Below are positions 1-8,062 of a DNA stretch of 16,785 nucleotides, in pieces. The notes below the pieces were generated by a model that searched no databases, was not told where the DNA came from, and saw only the letters and a list, made by a program, of their open reading frames with translations. Within the stretch, counting starts at the first letter, position 1, and every line of letters begins with the position of its first letter. The DNA lies in assembly GCA_002409745.1 (NCBI GenBank), contig DHOU01000038.1, positions 26,049 through 42,833 on the forward strand, given 5' to 3'. The stretch is from Bacteroidales bacterium UBA5382 (GTDB lineage: Bacteria > Bacteroidota > Bacteroidia > Bacteroidales > Dysgonomonadaceae). The position numbers were made by a program, and so were the translations under genes.

Positions 1-5
1 AAAAA

Positions 6-17
6 GGGGGGGGGGGG
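6..17. repeat. G12 homopolymer tract
   Basis: A run of twelve G follows five A at the very left edge of the window, more than 300 nt upstream of the susC-like start. Tracts of this length are prone to slipped-strand length change in bacteria and to sequencing error. Nothing in the window shows what gene lies to its left, so any regulatory role is unknown. Confidence 0.6.
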
Positions 18-105
18 TATTTTACATTAATTAATAATAGTTTCCGTTCTCTTCCTATCCTTTGTTTTTTTATACCTGCGATAAGCCGCCGTATAACCGC
101 TCGGC

Positions 106-138
106 TTTGTTGTATATCTTCACATATATCTATATTCG
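106..138 (+). promoter_or_regulatory. Possible promoter of the SusC/SusD operon
   Basis: TTTG at 106-109 is followed after 21 nt by TATATTCG at 131-138. This matches the Bacteroidota pattern TTTG / TAnnTTTG with one mismatch in the -7 element. Transcription from here would give a leader of roughly 190 nt before the chosen start at 335, containing the two inverted repeats listed separately. The mismatch and the AT-rich surroundings keep this tentative. Confidence 0.35.
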
Positions 139-192
139 TAAATCCCCTTGATGTGCTATTTCCGGTTTCGCTTCCGCGACTCTCGGTAGGAA

Positions 193-241
193 GCCGTCTT
201 TAAAGAGACGGCGAGCAGCGTTGTGATACTTCCCTTAAGGG
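193..241 (+). promoter_or_regulatory. Structured 5' leader: hairpin plus palindrome
   Basis: GCCGTCT (193-199) and AGACGGC (206-212) form a perfect 7-bp stem with a 6-nt loop. It is followed 19 nt later by the perfect 10-bp palindrome CCCTTAAGGG at 232-241. Both lie between the possible promoter and the susC-like gene, so they would be in the untranslated leader. Neither is followed by a T-tract, so they do not look like a terminator. I do not recognise a known riboswitch. A regulatory leader or small-RNA target is possible but inferred. Confidence 0.4.
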
Positions 242-334
242 CTGTATTTATGACGAAATATGAAAAACAGTTCTACTCTGTTTATATATCTATTTTTATT
301 TATTCAAAGTATTAATTTAAACAATCATGAAAGT

Positions 335-3300
335 ATGAAAAGAAAATTTTTTAACTTGATGAAAGGTTTATTATTCGCAGTTGTGTGGATAATTTCCTTG
401 GGAATGGTTGCGCAAACATCCATTCAGGGAACGGTTACCGACGCCGGAGGTACTCCGATGATCGGGGTAAACGTAATCGAAAAAGGGACGACAAACGGTA
501 TTATGACCGATGTCGACGGCAAATTTGCTTTAAGAGTGGCTTCTCCTGCTTCTACGGTAGTATTTTCGTATGTTGGTTTTATGACTCAGGAAATCGTTGT
601 CGGAGATAAAAGACAATTTTCCATCGTGATGGACGAAGATACGGAAAGTCTTCAGGAAATTGTAGTGGTAGGATACGGTACGCAGGCAAAGAAAGACATT
701 ACCGGTTCGGTGGCGGTGGTCGATACTAAAGAATTGCTGGCTTCCACCGGTTCTTCGGCCACACAGCAGTTGCAGGGAAAAACCCCCGGAGTATATATCG
801 GGCAAACCGGATCACCCGGCTCGGCAACCATGGTGCGTATCCGCGGTATCAATACGGTGAATGATAACGGGCCTCTGTATGTAATTGACGGCGTATCTAC
901 CCGTAACCAAAACCTGAGCAGCCTCAATCCCAACGACATTGAAAGCATGCAGGTGTTAAAAGATGCTTCTTCGGCTGCTATTTATGGTGCACAGGCTGCA
1001 AACGGTGTCATCCTTATCACCACAAAGAGAGGTACGGCTTCGGGGCAGCCCAAGATCAATTACGACGCCTATTACGGTGTTCAAAAGACCACGAGCAGAT
1101 ACGATATGCTCAATTCGGCAGACCGTTTGGCTCTCGAGTGGGAATCGCTAACCAACGCATTGGTGCTTCGCGATGCGAAATTCGATACAGATGGGAAAGA
1201 AGTATTTCCCTATCATCCCCAATTTGGAAATCAAAAAGATCCGATAATACCTAATTATCTGACGATCAAAGGTGCCGGAGGAAATCAAAACCTCGACATA
1301 AAGGATTATTCTTATCCTGATAATCAGATGGTACCGTATTCAGATACCGATTGGTGGGACGAAATAGACCGCACGGCACCGATACAAAACCATCAACTAA
1401 CCCTTTCGGGTGGCGGTGCAAAAGGAAAATATCTGATGGGGCTGAACTATTTCGACCAGAAAGGTACTGTCGTATATACTTACTATACTCGTTACCAAAC
1501 CCGCTTGAATACCTCGTTCGATGTGCGTCCTTGGTTGCGCGTAGGCGAGAACTTGCAGTACACTTATACAAAGGACTTGGGTTTGAACGTGACGGCTACC
1601 GAGTCAACACCTTATTCGTGGACGTACCGAGCCTCGCCATGGGTGCCGGTGAAAGACCCGATGGGCAACTGGGCCGGATCAAAATTCAGCGGCACGGGTA
1701 ACTGGCAGAACGTGGTAGCCCAACAGGAACGCAATAAGGACAATTACTGGAGCAATTCCCGTATTTTCGGCAATGTATGGGGCGAAGCGGATATTCTTAA
1801 AGAACTGATGTTCCGCACCAGTTTCGGGTTGGATTATACCAATGCTTATAGTTACTATATAAGTAAAAAGAACCTCGAGTTTGCAGAAAGCCCCGGCACA
1901 AACCATTTTCAGGAAGCTGCGTCGTTTAACTTCCGGTGGGTTTGGACCAATACGCTTACCTATAATAAGGTGTTTGGCGACGTCCATTCGTTGAATGTGG
2001 TTGCAGGTACCGAAGCCATCCGCGACGGACTGGGAAGAGGCATGGAAGCGCGGCGATATCATTATTTGTATGAAGACAATACCAACACTTGGATATTGCC
2101 TATGGGAGCCAACGATACTCAACGTACCAACAATTCATGGTATAACGGCGAGTTTGCCTTGTTCGGCGTTTTCACACGCGTTGATTATTCTTTTGCCGAT
2201 AAATATTTGATCACCGGAATTGTCCGCCGCGACGGCGTATCGCGTTTTGCGAAAAAGAACCGTTACGGTACTTTCCCATCCATGTCGGTAGGTTGGCGAA
2301 TATCGGAAGAAGGATTCATGCAGAACACCAAACATTGGTTGGATGACCTGAAGCTGCGCGTGGGATACGGGCTTACCGGAAACGCGGAAATACCCCGGGC
2401 CACGAACTTTGCCATGCTTTTCAGTACCGAGGCCGACAGAACCAATTATGACTTGAGCGGTTCCAACACAGGTTCAGACCTGGGATATAAGCTGGCTACC
2501 TACGGAAACGAAGACACGCGGTGGGAAGCTCTTAAAATGACAAACATAGGTGTGGACGCCACTTTCGGCAAAGGGCGTTTTTCCACCACGCTGGAATTCT
2601 ATAACAAACTCACAACCGACATGCTTATTGAGGCGGCATATTCGGCCCTGGCCAATGAAGAAATAGGCCGGCCATACATCAATTACGGAGATATGCGCAA
2701 CAGCGGCGTCGATTTCAGTTTCAATTACCGCGATAAGGCAGGCGATTGGGCATGGGATGTGGGACTGAATCTTTCTGCGTATAAAAATAAAGTGCTCAAG
2801 CTTTCCGATGCCGACGATTTCGCTTTATGGGGTCGCGGCGACCGGTTCGATATCGGTGAAACCCGTACCATTAAGGGAGGCGCTATCTCTGAGTTCTTCG
2901 GATTGAATATATTGGGCTTCTATGAAAACGAAAAAGATGTACTGGAATCGCCGATACCGTATGGCGCCGCAGAAGCTCCTACCGCTACAACCGCCAAACA
3001 ATGGGTCGGAAAATACAAATTTGAGGATGTAAGCGGTCCGGAAGGAAAGCCCGACGGCAAGATAACGATGGACGACCGGAAAGTCATCGGCAGCCCCCAT
3101 CCCGACCTCATGGCAGGGTTAACCGGCACATTGACCTACAAGAACTGGGATCTCACCATGTTCTGGTATTCCACCATCGGAAACGAGCTGTTGAACAATA
3201 CGAAGTATTTCACCGATTTTCAGTTGTTCAGTGGTAACCGTTCCACACGGATGCGCGACTTGTCGTGGAAACTGAACGGCGACAACTCCAAAGCCGAACT

Positions 3301-3625
3301 GCCTATCTTGGATTCGAAAGACGGACAGAGCGGCGTTGTCCTAAACTCTTATTATATTGAAGACGGTTCATTCTTGAAACTGAAAAACCTGGTCATCGGG
3401 TACACGCTGCCTAAAAAGTTAGTGCAAAAAGCCACTATCTCCAATCTCCGGGTTTATATACAGGCTGAAAACTTGCTGACACTGACTAAATACACCGGTC
3501 TGGATCCGGAGATCACCAACAGGGACACCGGAGCCGGAAACCGTTCAGACCTGAGCCGGGGTATTGACGGCGGTGGATGGCCCACCACTATGAGGCTGCT
3601 CTTTGGGGTGAATTTTGAATTTTAA
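335..3625 (+). CDS. SusC/RagA family TonB-linked outer membrane protein
   Basis: This is a TonB-dependent porin of the SusC/RagA type, 1096 residues from the chosen start. With the SusD-like lipoprotein encoded next to it, it would form an outer-membrane complex that imports oligosaccharides or peptides using TonB energy. Residues 1-27 are a signal peptide (hydrophobic core, then VAQ). About 28-115 is a carboxypeptidase-regulatory-like beta domain (IQGTVTDAGGTPMIGVNV). The linker SLQEIVVVGYGTQ is the hallmark entry to the plug domain, which contains RIRGINTVNDNGPLYVIDG. The rest is a long barrel ending in phenylalanine (NFEF), as expected for an outer-membrane barrel. There is no N-terminal STN domain, so direct anti-sigma signalling is not suggested. 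An in-frame ATG at 260 would put 25 extra residues before the signal peptide, so 335 is preferred. The substrate cannot be deduced: no glycanase or peptidase is adjacent. Confidence 0.95.
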   Translation: MKRKFFNLMKGLLFAVVWIISLGMVAQTSIQGTVTDAGGTPMIGVNVIEKGTTNGIMTDVDGKFALRVASPASTVVFSYVGFMTQEIVVGDKRQFSIVMDEDTESLQEIVVVGYGTQAKKDITGSVAVVDTKELLASTGSSATQQLQGKTPGVYIGQTGSPGSATMVRIRGINTVNDNGPLYVIDGVSTRNQNLSSLNPNDIESMQVLKDASSAAIYGAQAANGVILITTKRGTASGQPKINYDAYYGVQKTTSRYDMLNSADRLALEWESLTNALVLRDAKFDTDGKEVFPYHPQFGNQKDPIIPNYLTIKGAGGNQNLDIKDYSYPDNQMVPYSDTDWWDEIDRTAPIQNHQLTLSGGGAKGKYLMGLNYFDQKGTVVYTYYTRYQTRLNTSFDVRPWLRVGENLQYTYTKDLGLNVTATESTPYSWTYRASPWVPVKDPMGNWAGSKFSGTGNWQNVVAQQERNKDNYWSNSRIFGNVWGEADILKELMFRTSFGLDYTNAYSYYISKKNLEFAESPGTNHFQEAASFNFRWVWTNTLTYNKVFGDVHSLNVVAGTEAIRDGLGRGMEARRYHYLYEDNTNTWILPMGANDTQRTNNSWYNGEFALFGVFTRVDYSFADKYLITGIVRRDGVSRFAKKNRYGTFPSMSVGWRISEEGFMQNTKHWLDDLKLRVGYGLTGNAEIPRATNFAMLFSTEADRTNYDLSGSNTGSDLGYKLATYGNEDTRWEALKMTNIGVDATFGKGRFSTTLEFYNKLTTDMLIEAAYSALANEEIGRPYINYGDMRNSGVDFSFNYRDKAGDWAWDVGLNLSAYKNKVLKLSDADDFALWGRGDRFDIGETRTIKGGAISEFFGLNILGFYENEKDVLESPIPYGAAEAPTATTAKQWVGKYKFEDVSGPEGKPDGKITMDDRKVIGSPHPDLMAGLTGTLTYKNWDLTMFWYSTIGNELLNNTKYFTDFQLFSGNRSTRMRDLSWKLNGDNSKAELPILDSKDGQSGVVLNSYYIEDGSFLKLKNLVIGYTLPKKLVQKATISNLRVYIQAENLLTLTKYTGLDPEITNRDTGAGNRSDLSRGIDGGGWPTTMRLLFGVNFEF

Positions 3626-3646
3626 ACCGATTAAAAATAAAACAAT

Positions 3647-5407
3647 ATGACACGTAAAAACATATTATTCTTATTGATGGCTTTATCGGCCATGCTGCTT
3701 TATTCCTGCGGGGAAGACTTCCTTTATAAAGCTCCCCAGGGCAGTATCGACCAAGCTGCATTGATGAACGAACAAGGTATCGATCTTTTGACGGTAAATG
3801 CCTATGCCAACCTCACCGAGAACGGGTGGGGCGCTTCGCCGTTTAACTGGACATTCGGCGGTATGTACGGAGGCGACGCGAATAAAGGTTCCGACGCCAA
3901 CGACCAGTCCATTCTCAACGAAATGGAACAATACAACGTATCAACCACCAACGGCTATATTAACGACAAATGGGCGTGGATTTACAGAGGCGCCAAAAGG
4001 ATAAATATTGCGCTGCAAACAATGGCTCAGGTAGAAGGCTTGCCGGAAGCGTTCCAGAAAACACGTAACGGCGAATTGCATTTCCTGCGTGCCATGGCTT
4101 ATTTTGAAGGCCTCAAAGTGTTCGGTCCTTATATTCCGTGGATAGACGAAACCATTACCGATAATGACCCCAAGGTGCATAACGACATAGATATTTATCC
4201 GAAAGTGCTGGAAGATATCGATATTGCCATACGCGACTTGCCCGAGAAGCAAAGCCAGCCCGGCCGCGCCAATGTGTGGGCAGCCAAAGCTCTGAAAGCA
4301 AAGATACTGATGCACAAGGGCGACTTGGCAGCAGCCAAACCCATTCTAAAGGACGTGATAGACAACGGGCAAACATCCAACGGGCAAAAATACGGACTTG
4401 AAGATGATCTGACGGCCAACTTCGACAGTTATCGCGAAAATGGAAAAGAATCGATTTTTGCCGTACAGTTTTCCCTTGAAGACGATAATGCCAATTCCGG
4501 CATGTCGTTATGCTATCCTTACGGCGGAGTAGGTGCGCCCGGCGGGTGCTGCGGGTTTTACCAGCCCTCCAACGAACTCGCCAATTCTTTTAAAGTGGAC
4601 GCCAACGGGTTGCCGTTACTGGATAATTCCTACAGGAACGCACCTTTTGTGGACACCAGATATGTCCCCGGTAAAGATGAAAAGGATTATCCGCATTCCA
4701 TAAACAATAACGATGTGGCTGTTGACCCGCGCATCGATTTTGCGATCGGGCGCTACGGCATTCCGTATAAAGACTGGGGAGTACCCAGAACGAACTGGGT
4801 GCGCGATATTAATAACGGAGGGTTTTACCTGCCTAAAAAACATGTATATACCAAGAAAGAGCTGGATGCAGGCTTGGGCAGCTATGGAATTCATGACGGA
4901 TGGGCGCCCGGCTCAGCCATCAACCTGCAATACCTGAGTTTGCGCGATATTATCCTGCAATATGCCGAATGCCTGGCAAACGATAACGACCTGTCGGGTG
5001 CTATGGAGCTGGTCAATCAAATCCGCACTCGCGCTGCGCTTCCTGTAAACACGATCAAGTCGGACGGAAAACCGGCCGCTAACTATAAGATTGCCAACTA
5101 TCCGACCACGCATGCCGCTTTTACCAATAAAGAAGAGTGCATAAAAGCTGTCAGGATGGAACGGAAACTGGAATTGGCGATGGAAGGGCACCGCTGGTTT
5201 GATTTGGTCCGCTGGGGAGGAGAGTATATGGCAAAAACGCTTTCCGATTATGTGGATTTTGAAAAAGGACATATCTCAAAATTCGCCACATTTAATAAAC
5301 TATCGGCAAACAAAACGATGTTTCCATTGCCGCAAACGCAGATACAGACGATGGGGAATGACGAGAACGGCAACCCCTATTTGGTACAACCCGATGCCTG
5401 GAGATAA
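3647..5407 (+). CDS. SusD/RagB family nutrient-binding lipoprotein
   Basis: This 586-residue surface lipoprotein is the partner of the upstream SusC-like porin and would cap the barrel and bind the nutrient. The lipoprotein signal is clear: basic MTRKN, a hydrophobic stretch, then LLYSC with the lipidated Cys at residue 21. The N-terminal half has the helical repeat pattern of the family (WAWIYRGAKRINIALQ, NGELHFLRAMAYFEGLKVFG, ANVWAAKALKAKILMHKGD). The C-terminal part carries the family signature RMERKLELAMEGHRWFDLVRWG. It ends with the usual YLVQPDAW-type tail of many family members. The gap to susC is 21 bp, AT-rich and without an obvious Shine-Dalgarno, as is normal in this phylum. A strong terminator follows the stop codon. 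Family assignment is very secure; the ligand is unknown. Confidence 0.95.
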   Translation: MTRKNILFLLMALSAMLLYSCGEDFLYKAPQGSIDQAALMNEQGIDLLTVNAYANLTENGWGASPFNWTFGGMYGGDANKGSDANDQSILNEMEQYNVSTTNGYINDKWAWIYRGAKRINIALQTMAQVEGLPEAFQKTRNGELHFLRAMAYFEGLKVFGPYIPWIDETITDNDPKVHNDIDIYPKVLEDIDIAIRDLPEKQSQPGRANVWAAKALKAKILMHKGDLAAAKPILKDVIDNGQTSNGQKYGLEDDLTANFDSYRENGKESIFAVQFSLEDDNANSGMSLCYPYGGVGAPGGCCGFYQPSNELANSFKVDANGLPLLDNSYRNAPFVDTRYVPGKDEKDYPHSINNNDVAVDPRIDFAIGRYGIPYKDWGVPRTNWVRDINNGGFYLPKKHVYTKKELDAGLGSYGIHDGWAPGSAINLQYLSLRDIILQYAECLANDNDLSGAMELVNQIRTRAALPVNTIKSDGKPAANYKIANYPTTHAAFTNKEECIKAVRMERKLELAMEGHRWFDLVRWGGEYMAKTLSDYVDFEKGHISKFATFNKLSANKTMFPLPQTQIQTMGNDENGNPYLVQPDAWR

Positions 5408-5411
5408 CTTT

Positions 5412-5442
5412 AAAAAGGGAGACTTCGTGTCTCCCCTTTTTT
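5412..5442 (+). terminator. Intrinsic terminator after the SusC/SusD pair
   Basis: GGGAGAC (5418-5424) and GTCTCCC (5429-5435) form a perfect 7-bp stem closing a short TTCG/T loop. A-rich sequence precedes it and a run of six T follows the last C. The A-tract can extend the stem. It begins a few bases after the SusD-like stop codon and ends 11 nt before the next start codon. Confidence 0.85.
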
Positions 5443-5453
5443 ATACAACAGCT

Positions 5454-5933
5454 ATGCTATCTAAAATAAATATATTTTTCACGTTGTTCTTCATCGTCAG
5501 TTGTGTCGGATGCACTCACTCGCCGGAGACAAGCGAATTCACGTATGTGTACAGCATGGAAAGCGTGAATAATTTTAAAGTGGAAATGCAACTGAATCCC
5601 GATTCTACGTATAAAATCGGGCGGTATGATTATTTTTTCGACAAATATGAGGGGAAATCAAAGCCTGCTTACAAAGAGGGAACATTGAAGGCGGATGAGT
5701 TTGATGCCTTCCGCAGTCTTATTCAAAAGAGTGAGCTGGCACGGATGAAAGATGCCTATGGGTTTGAGGAAGGACGTAATTCCGATAATGCGGTTATTTA
5801 TATGATACAACTGACGCAAGGAGGAAAGACTAAATTTATTACTGTTAAAGCAGGAAGTACGGAGTTTCCGGAGGCATTCAATCGTTTGGTGAAATTTTCA
5901 GGAAATTTTATGAATGAAAAGCTGATGGAGTAG
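5454..5933 (+). CDS. Small lipoprotein of unknown function
   Basis: I do not recognise a family for this 159-residue protein. The frame is open upstream into the susD-like gene, but the ATG at 5454 starts a good lipoprotein signal: MLSKIN, a hydrophobic stretch FFTLFFIV, then SCVGC, with Cys17 or Cys20 as the lipidated residue. The mature part is soluble-looking, with alternating strands and a charged middle (YFFDKYEGKSKPAYKEGTLKADEFDAF). It contains the segment KTKFITVKAGSTEFPEAFNRLVKFSGNF near the end. The start codon lies just after a strong terminator hairpin, so expression needs either read-through from the SusC/SusD operon or a promoter inside the end of susD. No Shine-Dalgarno is visible. 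That it is a real gene is likely; its role is open. Confidence 0.7.
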   Translation: MLSKINIFFTLFFIVSCVGCTHSPETSEFTYVYSMESVNNFKVEMQLNPDSTYKIGRYDYFFDKYEGKSKPAYKEGTLKADEFDAFRSLIQKSELARMKDAYGFEEGRNSDNAVIYMIQLTQGGKTKFITVKAGSTEFPEAFNRLVKFSGNFMNEKLME

Positions 5934-6005
5934 CTCCGCCCTTCTTTGTCCGTAATAATTATGAAATATTTAAGGAATAAGAAAAGCCGTTTTCCGAAAA
6001 ATAGC

Positions 6006-6013
6006 TATATTTG
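6006..6013 (+). promoter_or_regulatory. Promoter -7 element of the ROK kinase gene
   Basis: TATATTTG matches the Bacteroidota -7 consensus TAnnTTTG exactly and lies 46 nt before the start codon at 6060. No good TTTG is found about 20 nt upstream, so the -33 element is weak. An own promoter fits with the gap of 126 bp from the preceding lipoprotein gene. Confidence 0.55.
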
Positions 6014-6059
6014 CAGCCATAAATTACAATAACTCATCAACAAATTTAAAAAGCAAATC

Positions 6060-7022
6060 ATGGATAAACCTTATGTAATAGGTATAGATGTCGGTGGAAC
6101 CAATACCGTCATCGGCATCGTAGATAAAAGAGGACAAATTCTGCGCAGCGGAAGTATTAAAACGGCAGTCCATGCCGAAGTAAATGATTATTTGGACGAT
6201 CTTTCCAAATTGATCAATGAGATTGTCGCCGAAACAACGACCAAAGACCAGATAAAAGGAATAGGTGTGGGAGCGCCGAATGGAAATTATTTTTCAGGCA
6301 GTATTGAGTTCGCGCCTAATCTTCGTTGGAAAGGTATTATCCCTTTTGCACGGTTATTGGAAGAAAAAGTGGGTATCCCGGTTGCTTTGACCAATGACGC
6401 CAATGCGGCAGCAATTGGTGAAATGACTTACGGTGCGGCCCGCGGAATGAAGGATTTTATCGTCATCACCCTTGGAACCGGTGTGGGGAGCGGTATTGTT
6501 GTGAACGGACAACTGGTCTACGGACACGACGGTTTTGCCGGCGAGCTCGGTCACGTCATTATGCGCCGTAACAACGGGCGCTTATGTGGTTGCGGACGAA
6601 CCGGATGTTTGGAGACGTATGCTTCGGCTACGGGTGTGGCTCGTACCGCACGCGAATATCTGGAACTGCGTCCCGATATGCCTTCCCAATTAAGAAGCAT
6701 TCCTGCTGAAACGATTACTTCGAAAGATGTGTTCGATGCGGCGATGACCGGCGATGAGATGGCGAAAGAAATCTTCCGTTTTACCGGCAAGATTTTAGGT
6801 GAAGCGTTTGCCGATTTCGTGGCTTTCTCCAGCCCCGAAGCGATTATTCTTTTCGGAGGATTGGCTAAGGCCGGCGACTTGATTATGAAGCCTGTCCAGG
6901 AGACAATGGAGAGTAATTTACTGGCTATCTTTAAAAATAAAGTAAAACTTCTTTTCTCCGAACTAAAGGAAAGCGATGCCGCCGTACTCGGTGCGAGCGC
7001 TTTGGGATGGGAAGTGAAATAG
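6060..7022 (+). CDS. ROK family sugar kinase, probable glucokinase
   Basis: This 320-residue cytoplasmic protein has the length and motifs of ROK-family glucokinases, which phosphorylate glucose or a related hexose with ATP. Residues 10-14 are the phosphate-binding DVGGT. LTNDANAAAIGE carries the catalytic base Asp113. TLGTGVGSGIV is the second phosphate loop. GELGH supplies Glu162 and His165, and the ROK zinc site continues with CGCGRTGCLE (Cys176, Cys178, Cys183, Glu185). The C-terminal segment IILFGGLAKAGDLI is the adenosine-binding part. All key residues are present. The AT-rich leader before ATG has no strong Shine-Dalgarno. It has its own -7 element and terminator, so it appears to be monocistronic. 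Exact sugar specificity (glucose, N-acetyl sugars, mannose) cannot be read from the sequence, so no symbol is given. Confidence 0.92.
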   Translation: MDKPYVIGIDVGGTNTVIGIVDKRGQILRSGSIKTAVHAEVNDYLDDLSKLINEIVAETTTKDQIKGIGVGAPNGNYFSGSIEFAPNLRWKGIIPFARLLEEKVGIPVALTNDANAAAIGEMTYGAARGMKDFIVITLGTGVGSGIVVNGQLVYGHDGFAGELGHVIMRRNNGRLCGCGRTGCLETYASATGVARTAREYLELRPDMPSQLRSIPAETITSKDVFDAAMTGDEMAKEIFRFTGKILGEAFADFVAFSSPEAIILFGGLAKAGDLIMKPVQETMESNLLAIFKNKVKLLFSELKESDAAVLGASALGWEVK

Positions 7023-7047
7023 TTTCATACTTAAAATAGTTTTTTTT

Positions 7048-7088
7048 AAGAAGGTGTCACAACTCTATTGCGGCACCTTCTTTTTTTG
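7048..7088 (+). terminator. Intrinsic terminator after the ROK kinase gene
   Basis: AAGAAGGTG (7048-7056) pairs with CACCTTCTT (7074-7082) as a 9-bp stem, followed by a run of T to 7087. The T-tract is placed for + strand transcription, ending the kinase message. The opposite strand lacks a T-tract after the hairpin, so it is a poorer terminator for the leftward operon that ends at 7092. Confidence 0.8.
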
Positions 7089-7091
7089 ATT

Positions 7092-7589
7092 TTACTTGGG
7101 TTCCTGATGGCGTATTTTAATACTCAATCCCTTTTGTGTAGACCAACCTTGTTTATCTGTCAGAGTGATCATGAAATGATAATCTCCATCCTCAAATGGC
7201 CCCTTGTCGTTACTTGCCGGAAGGGTGATCGATAAATCCGTCAGGAATTCTTCCTGCCCCCCGGGCAAAGGATAATCCTGAATAAACACATAAGGATTTA
7301 CCGCTTCCTTGACGGGATCGGGAGTACACTCCGATACTTCCGTGCTATGACTATGATGGTCGAAATTGTGGTGAATATCGATTCGATACGATCCCAATTC
7401 GACATTATCGCGAAACAGCGTTTTCACTTCAAAGGGAACTCCAAAATAAACGGTCGCACAATTTTGAGGAAAAGCTCCCTCAAAATCGATATCGATTTGC
7501 GGTTTCTCTTTATCGATTTCTTCTTTCTCGCAAGAAACGAATGCACTCATCGATAGTAGGAAAACCCATATAAAAGATATTTTTTTCAT
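7092..7589 (-). CDS. DUF4625-type lipoprotein, His-rich
   Basis: This 165-residue lipoprotein is the last gene of the leftward fur-receptor operon. The signal MKKISFIWVFLLSMSAFVSC puts the lipidated Cys at residue 20, followed by the acidic EKEEIDKEK typical of Bacteroidota surface lipoproteins. The mature part resembles the DUF4625 family, an immunoglobulin-like beta sandwich: a strand pair around FRDNVELGSYRIDIH, a central strand DLSITLPA, and a final GDYHFMITLTDKQGWS. A cluster HHNFDHHSHS (His73, 74, 78, 79, 81) could bind a metal such as zinc. Two Cys (44 and 88) may form a disulphide. It lies 19 bp downstream of a second, shorter DUF4625 member, probably an old duplication. Family call is from memory of the motif pattern; metal binding is inference from the histidines and the operon. 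Confidence 0.8.
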   Translation of the reverse strand: MKKISFIWVFLLSMSAFVSCEKEEIDKEKPQIDIDFEGAFPQNCATVYFGVPFEVKTLFRDNVELGSYRIDIHHNFDHHSHSTEVSECTPDPVKEAVNPYVFIQDYPLPGGQEEFLTDLSITLPASNDKGPFEDGDYHFMITLTDKQGWSTQKGLSIKIRHQEPK

Positions 7590-7608
7590 TACCGGGTTCT
7601 GCTAATTT

Positions 7609-8034
7609 TTATAGAGCTTCCGCAACTTGTACTTTCAACTCAACATGTTCTTCGACCGTCGTGGAGTTTCCCGCTTTGTCGGTAACCGTAAGATGAAGAT
7701 GATATTCCCCCGGAACCGCATCGGCCGGTATATCGATATGTTCATGTAAAGTTGCATTACGCGAACCTGCATGTTTTGTATAAGTTACCGTGATTTCTTT
7801 TCCATCGCCACCTTCCGGGTGGATTTCCACTTCAATCTTATCGATTAGTCCCTCCGCTACAATTTCCGCTTCAATATGTAAATCATCGCCGATGTAGCCG
7901 ATCTTGCTATTATTGAGCCCCACTTCCAATCCGCTGATAACCGGTTTGGAAAGAACGTCCTCTTTTTCACAAGAGCTGAACAGTAAGCCTGTCGTCAAGG
8001 CCAGAACAGTAAAAAATAATCCTTTTTTTGTCAT
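7609..8034 (-). CDS. DUF4625-type lipoprotein, shorter paralogue
   Basis: This 141-residue lipoprotein has a signal ending LLFSSC, lipidated Cys at residue 22, then EKED. The mature part fits DUF4625: DLHIEAEIVAEGLIDKIEVEIHPEGG, LHEHIDIPADAVPGEYHLHLTVTDKAGN, and a final strand VEEHVELKVQV. Histidines recur at residues 53, 72, 88, 97, 99, 112, 114 and 130, several as HxH pairs, which would suit metal binding. It shares layout with the 165-residue protein downstream but lacks that protein's dense HHNFDHHSHS cluster, so the two have diverged. It follows the TonB-dependent receptor gene by 28 bp on the same strand and should be cotranscribed. Function is not established; an accessory role in receptor-mediated metal capture is inferred. 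Confidence 0.8.
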   Translation of the reverse strand: MTKKGLFFTVLALTTGLLFSSCEKEDVLSKPVISGLEVGLNNSKIGYIGDDLHIEAEIVAEGLIDKIEVEIHPEGGDGKEITVTYTKHAGSRNATLHEHIDIPADAVPGEYHLHLTVTDKAGNSTTVEEHVELKVQVAEAL

Positions 8035-8062
8035 AATTTTTTTTGATTAATGAATAAGTGTA

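Noticed and set aside
260..334. In-frame upstream ATG giving a 1121-residue SusC-like protein
   Set aside because: It places 25 residues before a canonical MKRKFF signal peptide; the ATG at 335 gives the expected N-terminus.
5199..5453. Upstream extension of the small lipoprotein frame into the susD-like gene
   Set aside because: The extension overlaps conserved susD coding sequence in another frame and would bury the lipoprotein signal that begins at 5454.
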